Assembly: GCA_015486905.1 (NCBI GenBank)
Contig: WFQV01000222.1
Span: 1 to 5,890, forward strand
From: Melioribacteraceae bacterium
Lineage (GTDB): Bacteria > Bacteroidota > Ignavibacteria > Ignavibacteriales > Melioribacteraceae
Length of the DNA stretch: 5,890 bases
Reading direction: 5' to 3'
In this document: one piece after another, positions 1 to 5,644 of the stretch
Layout: the number at the start of each line of letters is the position of its first letter
Numbering within the stretch: position 1 is the first letter of the stretch
Made by a program: the position numbers and the translations under genes
Notes under the pieces: generated by a model
Told to the model about the DNA's origin: nothing
The model's input: only the letters and a program-made list of their open reading frames with translations
Database searches by the model: none

Positions 1-35
1 ATATTTGAAAAAAAATCCCTAAAAAAATCAAACGC

Positions 36-67
36 CACAGTTTGCCCGCTACGCTTAGCAAACTGTG
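36..67. repeat. Inverted repeat, 10-bp perfect stem
   Basis: CACAGTTTGC at 36-45 is the exact reverse complement of GCAAACTGTG at 58-67, leaving a 12-nt loop (46-57). No T-run follows on either strand in the right place, so it does not look like an intrinsic terminator. It is probably one copy of a dispersed palindromic repeat, but only one copy is in the window. Confidence 0.7.
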
Positions 68-99
68 CTACAAACATACAACTATCCAACAATCCATAG

Positions 100-113
100 T
101 GCGGCAAGCCGCA
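100..113. repeat. Short GC-rich palindrome
   Basis: TGCGGC and GCCGCA (100-105 and 108-113) are perfect reverse complements around a 2-nt centre. It stands out against AT-rich surroundings and abuts the 14-nt tandem repeat. Its function is unknown. Confidence 0.5.
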
Positions 114-147
114 ATTAAGAATTAAAAATTAAGAATTAAAAATTTTT
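113..147. repeat. 14-nt tandem repeat, two exact units
   Basis: The unit AATTAAGAATTAAA occurs twice without mismatch (113-126 and 127-140) and is followed by a partial third unit ending in a T-run (141-147). This is low-complexity AT-rich DNA; replication slippage is a sufficient explanation. Confidence 0.75.
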
Positions 148-163
148 GTACCCCGTTATCTGT

Positions 164-299
164 CATCCAATCATCCAACCTTCTATTCATCCAACCATGC
201 AAGGTTTTCGATTTGGTAAAAATTAATTTGAACCACACAGAATGCGGAGTAAGGCGGACAATCCAATCATCCATGCATCCACTCATCCAATCATCCATT
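164..299. repeat. Octanucleotide CATCCANN repeats
   Basis: CATCC occurs at 164, 172, 188, 268, 276, 284 and 292. The last four are exactly 8 nt apart, as are the first two, so the unit is an octamer CATCCANN. Related units (TATCCAAC, AATCCATA) appear near 83-97 and another at about 260-267. Because the period is 8, not a multiple of 3, the array is not a coding repeat. A CATCCAACC unit is also found, inverted, beside the dispersed repeat on the right flank (about 5624-5632). Confidence 0.7.
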
Positions 300-318
300 T
301 ATGCAAGGTTTTCGATTT
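197..318. repeat. 18-nt direct repeat pair
   Basis: ATGCAAGGTTTTCGATTT occurs exactly at 197-214 and again at 301-318. Each copy directly follows a cluster of CATCC octamers, so the true repeated unit is the octamer cluster plus this 18-mer, duplicated about 104 nt apart. The intervening sequence is not otherwise duplicated. Confidence 0.7.
243..259 (+). repeat. Partial copy of dispersed module A
   Basis: Seventeen bases ending in AAGGCGGAC match the 3' end of the 40-nt module seen complete at 413-452 and, inverted, at 5584-5623 (14 of 17 identical to the right copy). It is in the same orientation as the 413-452 copy and runs directly into the CATCC octamer array. It may be a remnant; the short length makes this only moderately secure. 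Confidence 0.45.
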
Positions 319-390
319 TGCAAGAACCAACTTAACCTTCTTCAGTAAGCTTCTTTCCGTTTTCCACTTTAAACTAATATTGATAATAAC

Positions 391-488
391 GTCTAGCATC
401 TTACCTCTTGCTTGTCACGACGTAGTCAAGCGAAGCGCAGAAGAAGGCGGGCGTCTCGCGTTTAACTATTTCTTATTTCTCGTTTCTT
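391..488 (+). repeat. Mosaic dispersed repeat, left copy (modules B-A-C)
   Basis: Three modules are shared with the right flank in inverted orientation. Module B (391-411, starting GTCTAGCATC) matches 5561-5581 at 19 of 21 bases. Module A (413-452, GC-rich, ending AAGAAGGCGGGC) matches 5584-5623 at 33 of 40. Module C (455-488, CTCGCGTTTAAC then a T-rich tract) matches 5532-5565 at 30 of 34. In the right copy B and C are contiguous, overlapping in CTCGC; here A sits between them, flanked by CTTGC (407-411) and CTCGC (455-459). No open frame or transposase accompanies it. Confidence 0.75.
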
Positions 489-563
489 ATTTCTTATTTT
501 ATCATTTTTTGCCACTGATTTTAAACCTGTACCGTTCCCCTTTCTGTTTTAAGTGTTTAAAAT

Positions 564-591
564 AAAAAAGCCGGGTGATGCCCCGGCTTTT
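564..591 (-). terminator. Intrinsic terminator after secDF
   Basis: On the minus strand AAAAGCCGGG and CCCGGCTTTT (582-591 and 566-575) form a perfect 10-bp stem around a 6-nt loop, followed by a run of T. It begins about 18 nt after the secDF stop codon. It is the expected end of the secDF transcript; read on the plus strand there are only four T before CGG, so it is directional. Confidence 0.9.
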
Positions 592-608
592 CGGTGGATA
601 AATTTTAT

Positions 609-3600
609 TTAGAATTGAATTTTCATCTTGCGTTTTTTCACATATTCCAAAACAAACGGACTTGCAATAAAAACGGATGAGTAAGTACCGATAATAATAC
701 CAAAGAACAGGGTAAATGCAAATCCTCTTAATACGTCACCACCGAAGAAGAGAAGCACTGCAACAACAAAGAGCGTGGTTAAACTGGTGATAATTGTACG
801 GCTAAGTGTTTTGTTGATTGCTTTGTTCATATTTTCTTCCAGCGGAGCGGTCTTGTGAATTTTGATGTCTTCCCTAATCCTGTCGAACACAACCACCGTG
901 TCGTTAATGGAGTAACCGACCAACGTAAGGAAAGCGGCAACAACATCGATATTAATATCGAGGTTCAGGAATTTAACCCACCCGTAGAGCAGTGAGAAGA
1001 GTCCGAGTGTGATAGTAACATCGTGGAACAGAGCAACAACGGCGCCGCTAGCGAATACGAATTTGAATCGGAAGCCCAAGTAGATAAGAATTACAATTAG
1101 AGCAAGAACAATAGCAATGATAGCGTCAACCTTTAGCTCTTTCCCGATTTTGGGCCCCACCTTATCTTCTTTCAGAAGTTTAAAATGGTTATTGGGAAAT
1201 TCTTTTTCGAGACTCTGTTCAATCCAATCGGAAATCCCTACGCGGACAATCATCTCTTTGTTATTGGCAGCCTGGGTAACTTTGCTTGTTTGGAACCCCG
1301 CATTGAATAGTTTATCTGTTATTTCGTTTGTTATTTTAGGATTGTCGAATTTGTAAGTTACGGAGTTAACGGTGGAATCGACAATAGTGTAATGAACATT
1401 TGGCATTATCTCTTTCATCTTGGTGTCGATTGCTTTTAACACTTTGGGGTAAACTTTCTTCGGAATATTTTGCAGTTCCGTTCTTAGAAGTATTCCGCTT
1501 TCTCCGCCGAAAGTTTTTACTTCGACTTTTCCAAGACCTATTTTGCTTACCTTCTGGCGTACTTGACTTATTACAATCGGCTTGTCGAATTGCAAAGCTA
1601 TTTCCGAACCGCCTTTGAAATCGATGCCGTAAGATAAACCGCGGAAAATAATGCTAAGCACACCTATCGTAAAGAGCGAACCGGAAATCAAGTAAGCGAT
1701 TTTACGGTTGCCTAAAAAGTTGAAGTTTACATTGCGGAAAGGATGTTTCCTTGCCCCTACGTTTATTTTCATTCCTTTGTAAAGCATATATTCAAAAAGG
1801 ACTTTTGTAATTACCAAGGCGGCGAACAAGCTGGAGATGATACCAATCATTAAAGTCAAAGCAAAACCCTGAACAGGTCCGCTACCGAATTGGTAAAGAA
1901 TAATGCCGGTGAAGAAGGTAGTAATGTTAGCATCGAATATTGCGGAGTAAGAATTTTTAAAACCACTTTCAACCGAAGCACGCATGGTTTTACCGGTGTC
2001 CATTTCTTCCCTGATTCTCTCGAAGATAATCACGTTGGCATCCACCGCCATACCAATGGTTAAAATGATACCGGCTATACCGGGCAGGGTAAGTGTGGCA
2101 TGGAACGCCGCCAATACACCCATAATAAATAGAATGGTAAAGAGTAGTGCAAGGTCGGCCAGCGTACCAGCCCTGCGGTAGTAAAGAAGCATAAATATTG
2201 CGACAATAATGAAACCGATAAAAGTTGAGTTAAAACCTTTCGAGATTGAGTCTTCACCCAAAGAGGGTCCAACTGTTCTCTCTTCGATGATATCCACAGG
2301 TGCCGGAAGCGCACCGGCTTTCAAAACAATCTCTAATAGTTTTGCTTCATCCATATTTCCTATGCCGGAAATTTGTGAACGTCCTGAAGGAATTTTGTTT
2401 TGAATAACAGGGGCGGAGTAAACATAGCCGTCAAGTACAATAGCACATCTTTTCTTAATATTAGCTCCGGTTATTCTTGCCCATTCGCGAGCGCCTTCTG
2501 AGTTCATCGTCATATTTACAACCGGTGAAGTCGTTTGCGGATCAATGTTGGCACGTGCGTCGGTAATCACACCGCCGGTCAGTTCCGCTTTTTTATTCAG
2601 CATGTAAAGTTTGTAATATTGAATTCCGTTTTGCGTAATGATTGGCTTTGCGGAGAATAAAAATTGCACGTTATCGGGAATTACATTTTTAACGTCCGGC
2701 CTGTTCAAATATTTCATAACTTTTGAACGGTCTTCGGCTTTTACGAAAGCATCGGGATATTGACTTCTCGGATTAACGATTGCAATGGAATAGAAGGGAT
2801 GTTTCTTTGCAAATTCCTCGCGCGTCATCTGTTGTGTAGAATCCGTTTTTGACGTGTCAACTTGTGTCGTATCTTTGCTTAACGATTTTGCTAAAACATT
2901 ATCAATTTTGTTCATGATCGGAATGGCAAAGTCCGCATCTTTTACCAATTTGAATTCAAGCAATGCACGTCCCTGCAAAAGTCTTTTAGCCTCTTCCTCT
3001 TTCGAGACGCCCGGGAGTTCCACAACGATTCTGCGCGAACCTTGCTGTTGAATACTCGGTTCGGAAACACCGTATTGGTCAACACGGTTACGAATAATTT
3101 GAATTGCGCGGGTAACAGCGTCGGATTCCTGCTGACGCAGCCTTTTGATTATTTCGTTGTCGCTCTGTCTTATTGTACCGAAATAGCGGCTAAGGCGTAT
3201 GCCGCGCTCTTGAAGTTTGCGTACAACGATTGAAACCAAATCCTCGTCGGAGAGTTTTGCCTCGTTATTTGCTTCTTTCATTATTTGTTTGAAAGTAGCA
3301 TCCGGTTCTTTAGCGAGGCGTTCTAGCAATTTAGCTGTGTTTACTTCTAACACAAGGTACATTCCGCCTTGAAGGTCAAGTCCTAACTTAATCCTTTTCT
3401 CGCGGGCTTTTTGAAACGCTTTGTTGTTCGAGTGGATGCTGTCTTCTTTGGCAAGCAGGATATTATCTAATTTCTCTTTGGAAATTTTCGGATTTGCTTG
3501 CATTAAACTGTCTTGAACGTGTTCAAGATATTGCTTGACAACCTTGTTGTTTTGGTAATCCTGATACGTAGGCCAAAGCAAATAAATACTTAAGGCAACG

Positions 3601-3641
3601 GCAGCAACGATTACAATCAGTCGAAATCTTAATTCTTTCAT
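609..3641 (-). CDS. secDF: Protein translocase subunit SecDF (fused SecD-SecF)
   Basis: Inner-membrane RND-family protein that assists SecYEG/SecA export by pulling on the emerging chain using the proton gradient. The 1010 residues contain both halves. SecD half: N-terminal membrane helix (about 7-23), GLDLQGG (87-93), a long periplasmic head (about 100-465) with a Thr/Asp/Ser-rich linker near 257-271, VGPSLGEDS (457-465), then five helices including GMAVDANVIIFERI (530-543). SecF half from about 645: GIDFKGG (672-678), periplasmic domain to about 830, VGPKIGKE (828-835), GYSINDTVVVFDRI (909-922), SRTIITSLTT (947-956). Residues matching the proton-path residues known from Thermus SecDF are all present: Asp534, Asp914, Arg948 and Thr952; the 34- and 4-residue spacings of the last three equal those in Thermus. 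The fusion is intact, longer than Thermus SecDF and typical of Bacteroidota-type proteins. Only a weak purine-rich ribosome binding site (AGAAAAG) precedes the ATG. It lies 72 nt after rplI, beyond a terminator. Confidence 0.97.
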   Translation of the reverse strand: MKELRFRLIVIVAAVALSIYLLWPTYQDYQNNKVVKQYLEHVQDSLMQANPKISKEKLDNILLAKEDSIHSNNKAFQKAREKRIKLGLDLQGGMYLVLEVNTAKLLERLAKEPDATFKQIMKEANNEAKLSDEDLVSIVVRKLQERGIRLSRYFGTIRQSDNEIIKRLRQQESDAVTRAIQIIRNRVDQYGVSEPSIQQQGSRRIVVELPGVSKEEEAKRLLQGRALLEFKLVKDADFAIPIMNKIDNVLAKSLSKDTTQVDTSKTDSTQQMTREEFAKKHPFYSIAIVNPRSQYPDAFVKAEDRSKVMKYLNRPDVKNVIPDNVQFLFSAKPIITQNGIQYYKLYMLNKKAELTGGVITDARANIDPQTTSPVVNMTMNSEGAREWARITGANIKKRCAIVLDGYVYSAPVIQNKIPSGRSQISGIGNMDEAKLLEIVLKAGALPAPVDIIEERTVGPSLGEDSISKGFNSTFIGFIIVAIFMLLYYRRAGTLADLALLFTILFIMGVLAAFHATLTLPGIAGIILTIGMAVDANVIIFERIREEMDTGKTMRASVESGFKNSYSAIFDANITTFFTGIILYQFGSGPVQGFALTLMIGIISSLFAALVITKVLFEYMLYKGMKINVGARKHPFRNVNFNFLGNRKIAYLISGSLFTIGVLSIIFRGLSYGIDFKGGSEIALQFDKPIVISQVRQKVSKIGLGKVEVKTFGGESGILLRTELQNIPKKVYPKVLKAIDTKMKEIMPNVHYTIVDSTVNSVTYKFDNPKITNEITDKLFNAGFQTSKVTQAANNKEMIVRVGISDWIEQSLEKEFPNNHFKLLKEDKVGPKIGKELKVDAIIAIVLALIVILIYLGFRFKFVFASGAVVALFHDVTITLGLFSLLYGWVKFLNLDINIDVVAAFLTLVGYSINDTVVVFDRIREDIKIHKTAPLEENMNKAINKTLSRTIITSLTTLFVVAVLLFFGGDVLRGFAFTLFFGIIIGTYSSVFIASPFVLEYVKKRKMKIQF

Positions 3642-3674
3642 TATCTTTTCTGCAATTAATTAATAAAACCAATT

Positions 3675-3709
3675 AAAAAAGAAAAGGGACTTTTAAGTTC
3701 GTCCCTTTT
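3675..3709 (-). terminator. Intrinsic terminator between rplI and secDF
   Basis: On the minus strand AAAAGGGAC (3709-3701) pairs with GTCCCTTTT (3690-3682), a perfect 9-bp stem with a 10-nt loop, followed by C and six T (3681-3675). It starts about 4 nt after the rplI stop codon. It should end or reduce transcription of the ribosomal operon before secDF. The remaining 33 nt up to the secDF start hold no TAnnTTTG-type promoter that I can see. Confidence 0.85.
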
Positions 3710-3713
3710 TAAT

Positions 3714-4157
3714 CTATTCTCTTACCACCCAAGTTTTAACAGTAGATTCAACTGCGTGGTGGACTTTAACTTTAACCTCGTAAATTCCGAGCGCTTTGAT
3801 TGGCTCCTTAATTTCAATTTTCTTTTTATCGATTTCGTAGCCTTTTTCTTTCAAAGCATCCGCAATCATTTGGGAAGTAACGGCACCGAAGATTTTATCT
3901 TCTTCGCCAACTTTAACGGGGATAGTGATTGAAACTTTTGAAAGTTCCTCGGCGAAGGTTCTGGCGCCTTCCAATGCCTTAGCTTCTTTGCGTGCTTTTT
4001 GAACTTTCTCTTCCTCCAAAGCTCTGATATTCCCTTTTGTTGCAGTGTAAGCAATATCGCGGGGTATTAAGAAGTTCATTGCATAGCCGTCTTTAACATC
4101 CACAATTTCGCCGGTGTATCCCAATTGGTCGAAATTCTTTTTTAATATTATTTTCAT
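3714..4157 (-). CDS. rplI: 50S ribosomal protein L9
   Basis: Large-subunit protein that binds 23S rRNA near the base of the L1 stalk and helps keep reading frame. The 147-residue product has the N-terminal RNA-binding domain with GEIVDVKDGYAMNFLIP (16-32), the long central helix rich in Lys and Glu (about 41-74), and the C-terminal domain with GEEDKIFGAVTSQMIADAL (84-102). The signature is intact except that the usual Gly in the stretch after NFLIP is Asp34. I chose the ATG at 4157 over the in-frame ATG two codons upstream (4163): AGGAG directly touches the upstream ATG but lies 6 nt before this one, and MKIILKK is the normal L9 start. The gene follows rpsR by 13 nt and is the last gene before the first terminator. 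Stop codon TAG. Confidence 0.97.
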   Translation of the reverse strand: MKIILKKNFDQLGYTGEIVDVKDGYAMNFLIPRDIAYTATKGNIRALEEEKVQKARKEAKALEGARTFAEELSKVSITIPVKVGEEDKIFGAVTSQMIADALKEKGYEIDKKKIEIKEPIKALGIYEVKVKVHHAVESTVKTWVVRE

Positions 4158-4163
4158 AACCAT

Positions 4164-4168
4164 CTCCT
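4164..4168 (-). promoter_or_regulatory. Shine-Dalgarno of rplI, decides the start
   Basis: AGGAG on the minus strand, 6 nt before the ATG at 4157 and with zero spacing to the ATG at 4163. The spacing rules out efficient use of the upstream ATG. Confidence 0.85.
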
Positions 4169-4170
4169 AA

Positions 4171-4380
4171 TTACTTAACAGCTTCAGAAACATAAGGCAT
4201 AATAGCGAGCTGACGAGCTCTTTTAATTGCACGGACTAACTCCCTGTGTTGCTTGGCGCTTAGTCCGGTAATTCTGCGGGGAATAATTTTCCCCTGATCG
4301 GTTACAAATTTCTGCAGCATTTTTGCATCTTTGTAATCGATATATTCGTTAATTACTCTTCTAACTTTTTTGTTTTTCAT
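4171..4380 (-). CDS. rpsR: 30S ribosomal protein S18
   Basis: Small-subunit platform protein that binds 16S rRNA as a heterodimer with S6, encoded two genes upstream. The 69-residue product has the family core: YIDYKD (13-18), GKIIPRRITG (30-39), AKQHREL (41-47) and the basic helix AIKRARQLAIMPY (50-62). The start at 4380 (ATG) is preferred to an in-frame TTG at 4392: GAGGA lies 5 nt before the ATG, and the TTG reading would place this ribosome binding site inside the gene. The N-terminal arm is short compared with E. coli S18 (75 aa), and the Cys found in the FCRF-like segment of many S18 proteins is missing; the protein has no Cys at all. It begins 14 nt after the ssb stop and is followed by rplI after 13 nt. 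Confidence 0.96.
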   Translation of the reverse strand: MKNKKVRRVINEYIDYKDAKMLQKFVTDQGKIIPRRITGLSAKQHRELVRAIKRARQLAIMPYVSEAVK

Positions 4381-4385
4381 TTTTA

Positions 4386-4390
4386 TCCTC
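4386..4390 (-). promoter_or_regulatory. Shine-Dalgarno of rpsR, decides the start
   Basis: GAGGA on the minus strand, 5 nt before the ATG at 4380. The in-frame TTG (4392-4390) overlaps this element, which argues against a TTG start. Confidence 0.8.
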
Positions 4391-4394
4391 AATC

Positions 4395-4922
4395 TTAATT
4401 ATCTTCTTTCATTAAATCCGATTCCTCGTCGGTAAGGAATTTGTCGAACGAGTTATCTTCGAAGCCGCCGCTTGTGATCGAATCTTTATTTTTGCCGTTC
4501 TCGGAATTTTCCGTCTTTGTCAATTCCTCGGGATTTTCTTCTGCTTCTTCTTCCTCTACAACGGATTCCATTTTGCTGTATTTGTTCAGGAATTGGATTC
4601 TTTTTGCTTTTATTTCGACGATGGTTCTTGTTTTATCATCGTCGGATTTAAATGTTCTGCTCTGAAGTTCTCCGTCAACTAACACAGCACTTCCTTTTTT
4701 AATCCTGTTGCGGCAGCTTTCGGCTAATTTGTTCCAAGCTACCACTCCTACGTAACAAACGTCTTCTTGCCATTGATTGTTGCTATCCTTGTAACGACGA
4801 TTAGCAGCAATGTGAAAATTAACCACGGGCGTTCTGTTTGCCGTTTCACGAAATACAGGGTCTTTTGTTAAATTACCTGCAATCACAACGCAATTAACTT
4901 CCGGCATTTTCAAATCTGCCAT
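4395..4922 (-). CDS. ssb: Single-stranded DNA-binding protein
   Basis: Binds single-stranded DNA in replication, recombination and repair, normally as a tetramer. The 175-residue product has one OB fold (about 8-113): NCVVIAGNLTKDPVFRET (10-27), VVNFHIAANRRY (33-44), CYVGVVAWNKLAESC (56-70) and GSAVLVDGELQSRTF (77-91), with Phe36, Trp51 and Trp63 in positions where aromatic residues usually stack on DNA. Residues 118-175 form an acidic, disordered-looking tail. Its end is unusual: it finishes in ESDLMKEDN and lacks the usual acidic tip closing in a Pro-Phe pair, through which SSB recruits partner proteins. I see no frameshift that would restore such a tip. GGAGG lies 7 nt before the ATG. The position between rpsF and rpsR is the classic one for ssb; whether it is the main or a second SSB cannot be told here. 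Confidence 0.95.
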   Translation of the reverse strand: MADLKMPEVNCVVIAGNLTKDPVFRETANRTPVVNFHIAANRRYKDSNNQWQEDVCYVGVVAWNKLAESCRNRIKKGSAVLVDGELQSRTFKSDDDKTRTIVEIKAKRIQFLNKYSKMESVVEEEEAEENPEELTKTENSENGKNKDSITSGGFEDNSFDKFLTDEESDLMKEDN

Positions 4923-4929
4923 AACATAA

Positions 4930-4935
4930 CCTCCA
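4930..4935 (-). promoter_or_regulatory. Shine-Dalgarno of ssb
   Basis: TGGAGG on the minus strand, 7 nt before the ATG at 4922. An out-of-frame ATG lies between the two but leads into no gene. Confidence 0.8.
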
Positions 4936-4948
4936 ACTAATCGTTCAA

Positions 4949-5341
4949 CTATTGTTCAGCTTTTTCTTTCTCTTTAGTCTCTTCTTGCGCTTCTTGTTGA
5001 GGAGCTTCTTCAGCCTGAGAGGCTTTCTTTTTGTAATACTCGAGGGCTTTCTTGTCGAGTTTAACTGTCAGATAACGGATAATAGCTTCTTCCAAAAAGA
5101 AGAATCTTTCTATTTTGGAAATGCTTTCGGGGACGGTAGTGTAACGCAGAACGTAATAATAACCGCTTTTGCTTTTCTTAATAGGGTAAGCCAAACGCTT
5201 TCTTCCCCATTCTTCCGTTTCGGTTATTGTTCCGCCGTTTGTTTTAATCGATTCTTTAGTGCGAGAAATTGCAGCTTGGATTTGTTCTTCTTCTAATGCC
5301 GCATTGAAAATAACTACACTTTCGTAGTGATTTGTTTTCAT
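4949..5341 (-). CDS. rpsF: 30S ribosomal protein S6
   Basis: Small-subunit platform protein that pairs with S18 on 16S rRNA. The 130-residue product carries the S6 fold in residues 4-97: NHYESVVIFN at the start (4-13), the helix around 17-35, the hallmark EEWGRKRLAYPIKKSKSGYY (43-62) and IIRYLTVKLD (87-96). A charged C-terminal extension (about 103-130), rich in Glu, Gln, Lys and Ala, follows; such tails vary widely in this family. AGGGAG lies 6 nt before the ATG. This is the first gene of the operon, with ssb starting 26 nt after its TAG stop. A promoter and a terminator-shaped hairpin lie upstream, suggesting that the operon is controlled in its leader. Confidence 0.97.
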   Translation of the reverse strand: MKTNHYESVVIFNAALEEEQIQAAISRTKESIKTNGGTITETEEWGRKRLAYPIKKSKSGYYYVLRYTTVPESISKIERFFFLEEAIIRYLTVKLDKKALEYYKKKASQAEEAPQQEAQEETKEKEKAEQ

Positions 5342-5347
5342 TTGTTT

Positions 5348-5353
5348 CTCCCT
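5348..5353 (-). promoter_or_regulatory. Shine-Dalgarno of rpsF
   Basis: AGGGAG on the minus strand, 6 nt before the ATG at 5341. It can also pair with CTCCT in the ascending arm of the leader hairpin (one G-U pair), which would be an alternative fold; that pairing is inference. Confidence 0.8.
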
Positions 5354-5366
5354 ATGGACTTTTGTT

Positions 5367-5397
5367 AAAAAAAGGCTCCTTAAATATTTTAAGGAGC
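5367..5397 (-). terminator. Terminator-like hairpin in the rpsF leader (possible attenuator)
   Basis: On the minus strand GCTCCTTAAA (5397-5388) and TTTAAGGAGC (5384-5375) form a perfect 10-bp stem with a 3-nt loop, followed by C and seven T (5373-5367). This has the full form of an intrinsic terminator. It lies downstream of the predicted rpsF promoter and 26 nt before the rpsF start codon, and I find no second promoter after it. It may therefore be a transcription attenuator controlling the operon. The alternative is that it ends a transcript coming from beyond the right edge of the window. There is no leader peptide (no ATG between promoter and hairpin). Confidence 0.75.
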
Positions 5398-5418
5398 AGG
5401 GTTAATTATTTTAAGGTA

Positions 5419-5450
5419 CAAATATAATGCTATTTATTATTTAGTGCAAA
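5419..5450 (-). promoter_or_regulatory. Promoter of the rpsF operon, Bacteroidota type
   Basis: On the minus strand TTTG (5450-5447), then 20 nt, then TATATTTG (5426-5419) match the -33/-7 pattern TTTG-N19-21-TAnnTTTG used by the primary sigma factor of Bacteroidota. Transcription would start near 5411-5413, giving a leader of about 70 nt before rpsF. The match is complete at all fixed positions. Confidence 0.75.
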
Positions 5451-5479
5451 AGTTAGTTTGGGTGAAAGTACTGCTAAAT

Positions 5480-5508
5480 CCGGTTTTACCGCACAGGGTT
5501 AAAACCGG
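5480..5508. repeat. Hairpin upstream of the rpsF promoter
   Basis: CCGGTTTTA (5480-5488) pairs perfectly with TAAAACCGG (5500-5508); CC (5489-5490) and GG (5497-5498) can extend the stem past one bulged base, leaving the loop GCACAG. No T-run follows on either strand. It lies about 30 nt upstream of the -33 element, so it could be an operator, a weak terminator for an upstream transcript, or part of a longer leader if a more distant promoter exists. Confidence 0.6.
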
Positions 5509-5531
5509 CAAAAGATAAAAAAATTAGAAAG

Positions 5532-5623
5532 AAGAAACTAGAAATGAGAAACGGTTAAACGCGAGAGGTAAGAAGCTAGACAGGTCCGCCTTCGTCTGCA
5601 CTACGCTGGACTACGGCGCGACA
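5532..5623 (-). repeat. Mosaic dispersed repeat, right copy (modules A-B-C)
   Basis: Read on the minus strand the order is CATCCAACC, module A (5623-5584), module B (5581-5561) and module C (5565-5532), with B and C contiguous. The left copy (391-488) has the order B-A-C. Module A here is the fuller consensus, running from TGTCGCGCCGTAGTC to GACGAAGGCGGAC. The two copies flank the gene block in opposite orientation, so recombination between them would invert it. Confidence 0.75.
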
Positions 5624-5644
5624 GGTTGGATGGTTTTTTCTACC

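Larger units (their letters stand above)
1..563. other. Gene-free, repeat-rich left flank
   Basis: No convincing gene lies here. The only longer open frame (242-565, plus strand) runs through tandem repeats and T-rich tracts, has no ribosome binding site and resembles no family I know. The stretch holds an inverted repeat (36-67), a small GC palindrome (100-113), a 14-nt tandem repeat (113-140), octanucleotide CATCC repeats, an 18-nt direct repeat and a modular dispersed repeat (391-488). It lies downstream of the secDF terminator, so it is probably not transcribed as part of the operon. No tRNA or rRNA is recognisable. Confidence 0.8.

Noticed and set aside
268..299. CRISPR-like array in the CATCC repeats
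   Set aside because: The units are 8 nt long and contiguous, with no spacers, and no cas gene is present.
242..565. Open frame of 107 codons on the plus strand in the left flank
   Set aside because: It runs through octamer repeats, the mosaic repeat and T-rich tracts, has no ribosome binding site, and ends in the secDF terminator. It is chance coding in repeats.
4158..4163. rplI start two codons upstream at 4163
   Set aside because: The Shine-Dalgarno touches this ATG with no spacing, while the ATG at 4157 has a 6-nt spacer and gives the usual L9 N-terminus.
4381..4392. rpsR start at TTG 4392
   Set aside because: The TTG overlaps the ribosome binding site that fits the ATG at 4380.
4952..5296. 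Open frame of 114 codons on the plus strand inside rpsF
   Set aside because: It is antisense to a clear ribosomal protein gene and its Phe-rich product mirrors the Lys/Glu-rich S6 tail. It is a shadow frame.
5509..5517. Second rpsF promoter at TATCTTTTG on the minus strand
   Set aside because: It has one base too many for TAnnTTTG, and no good -33 TTTG lies at the right distance.
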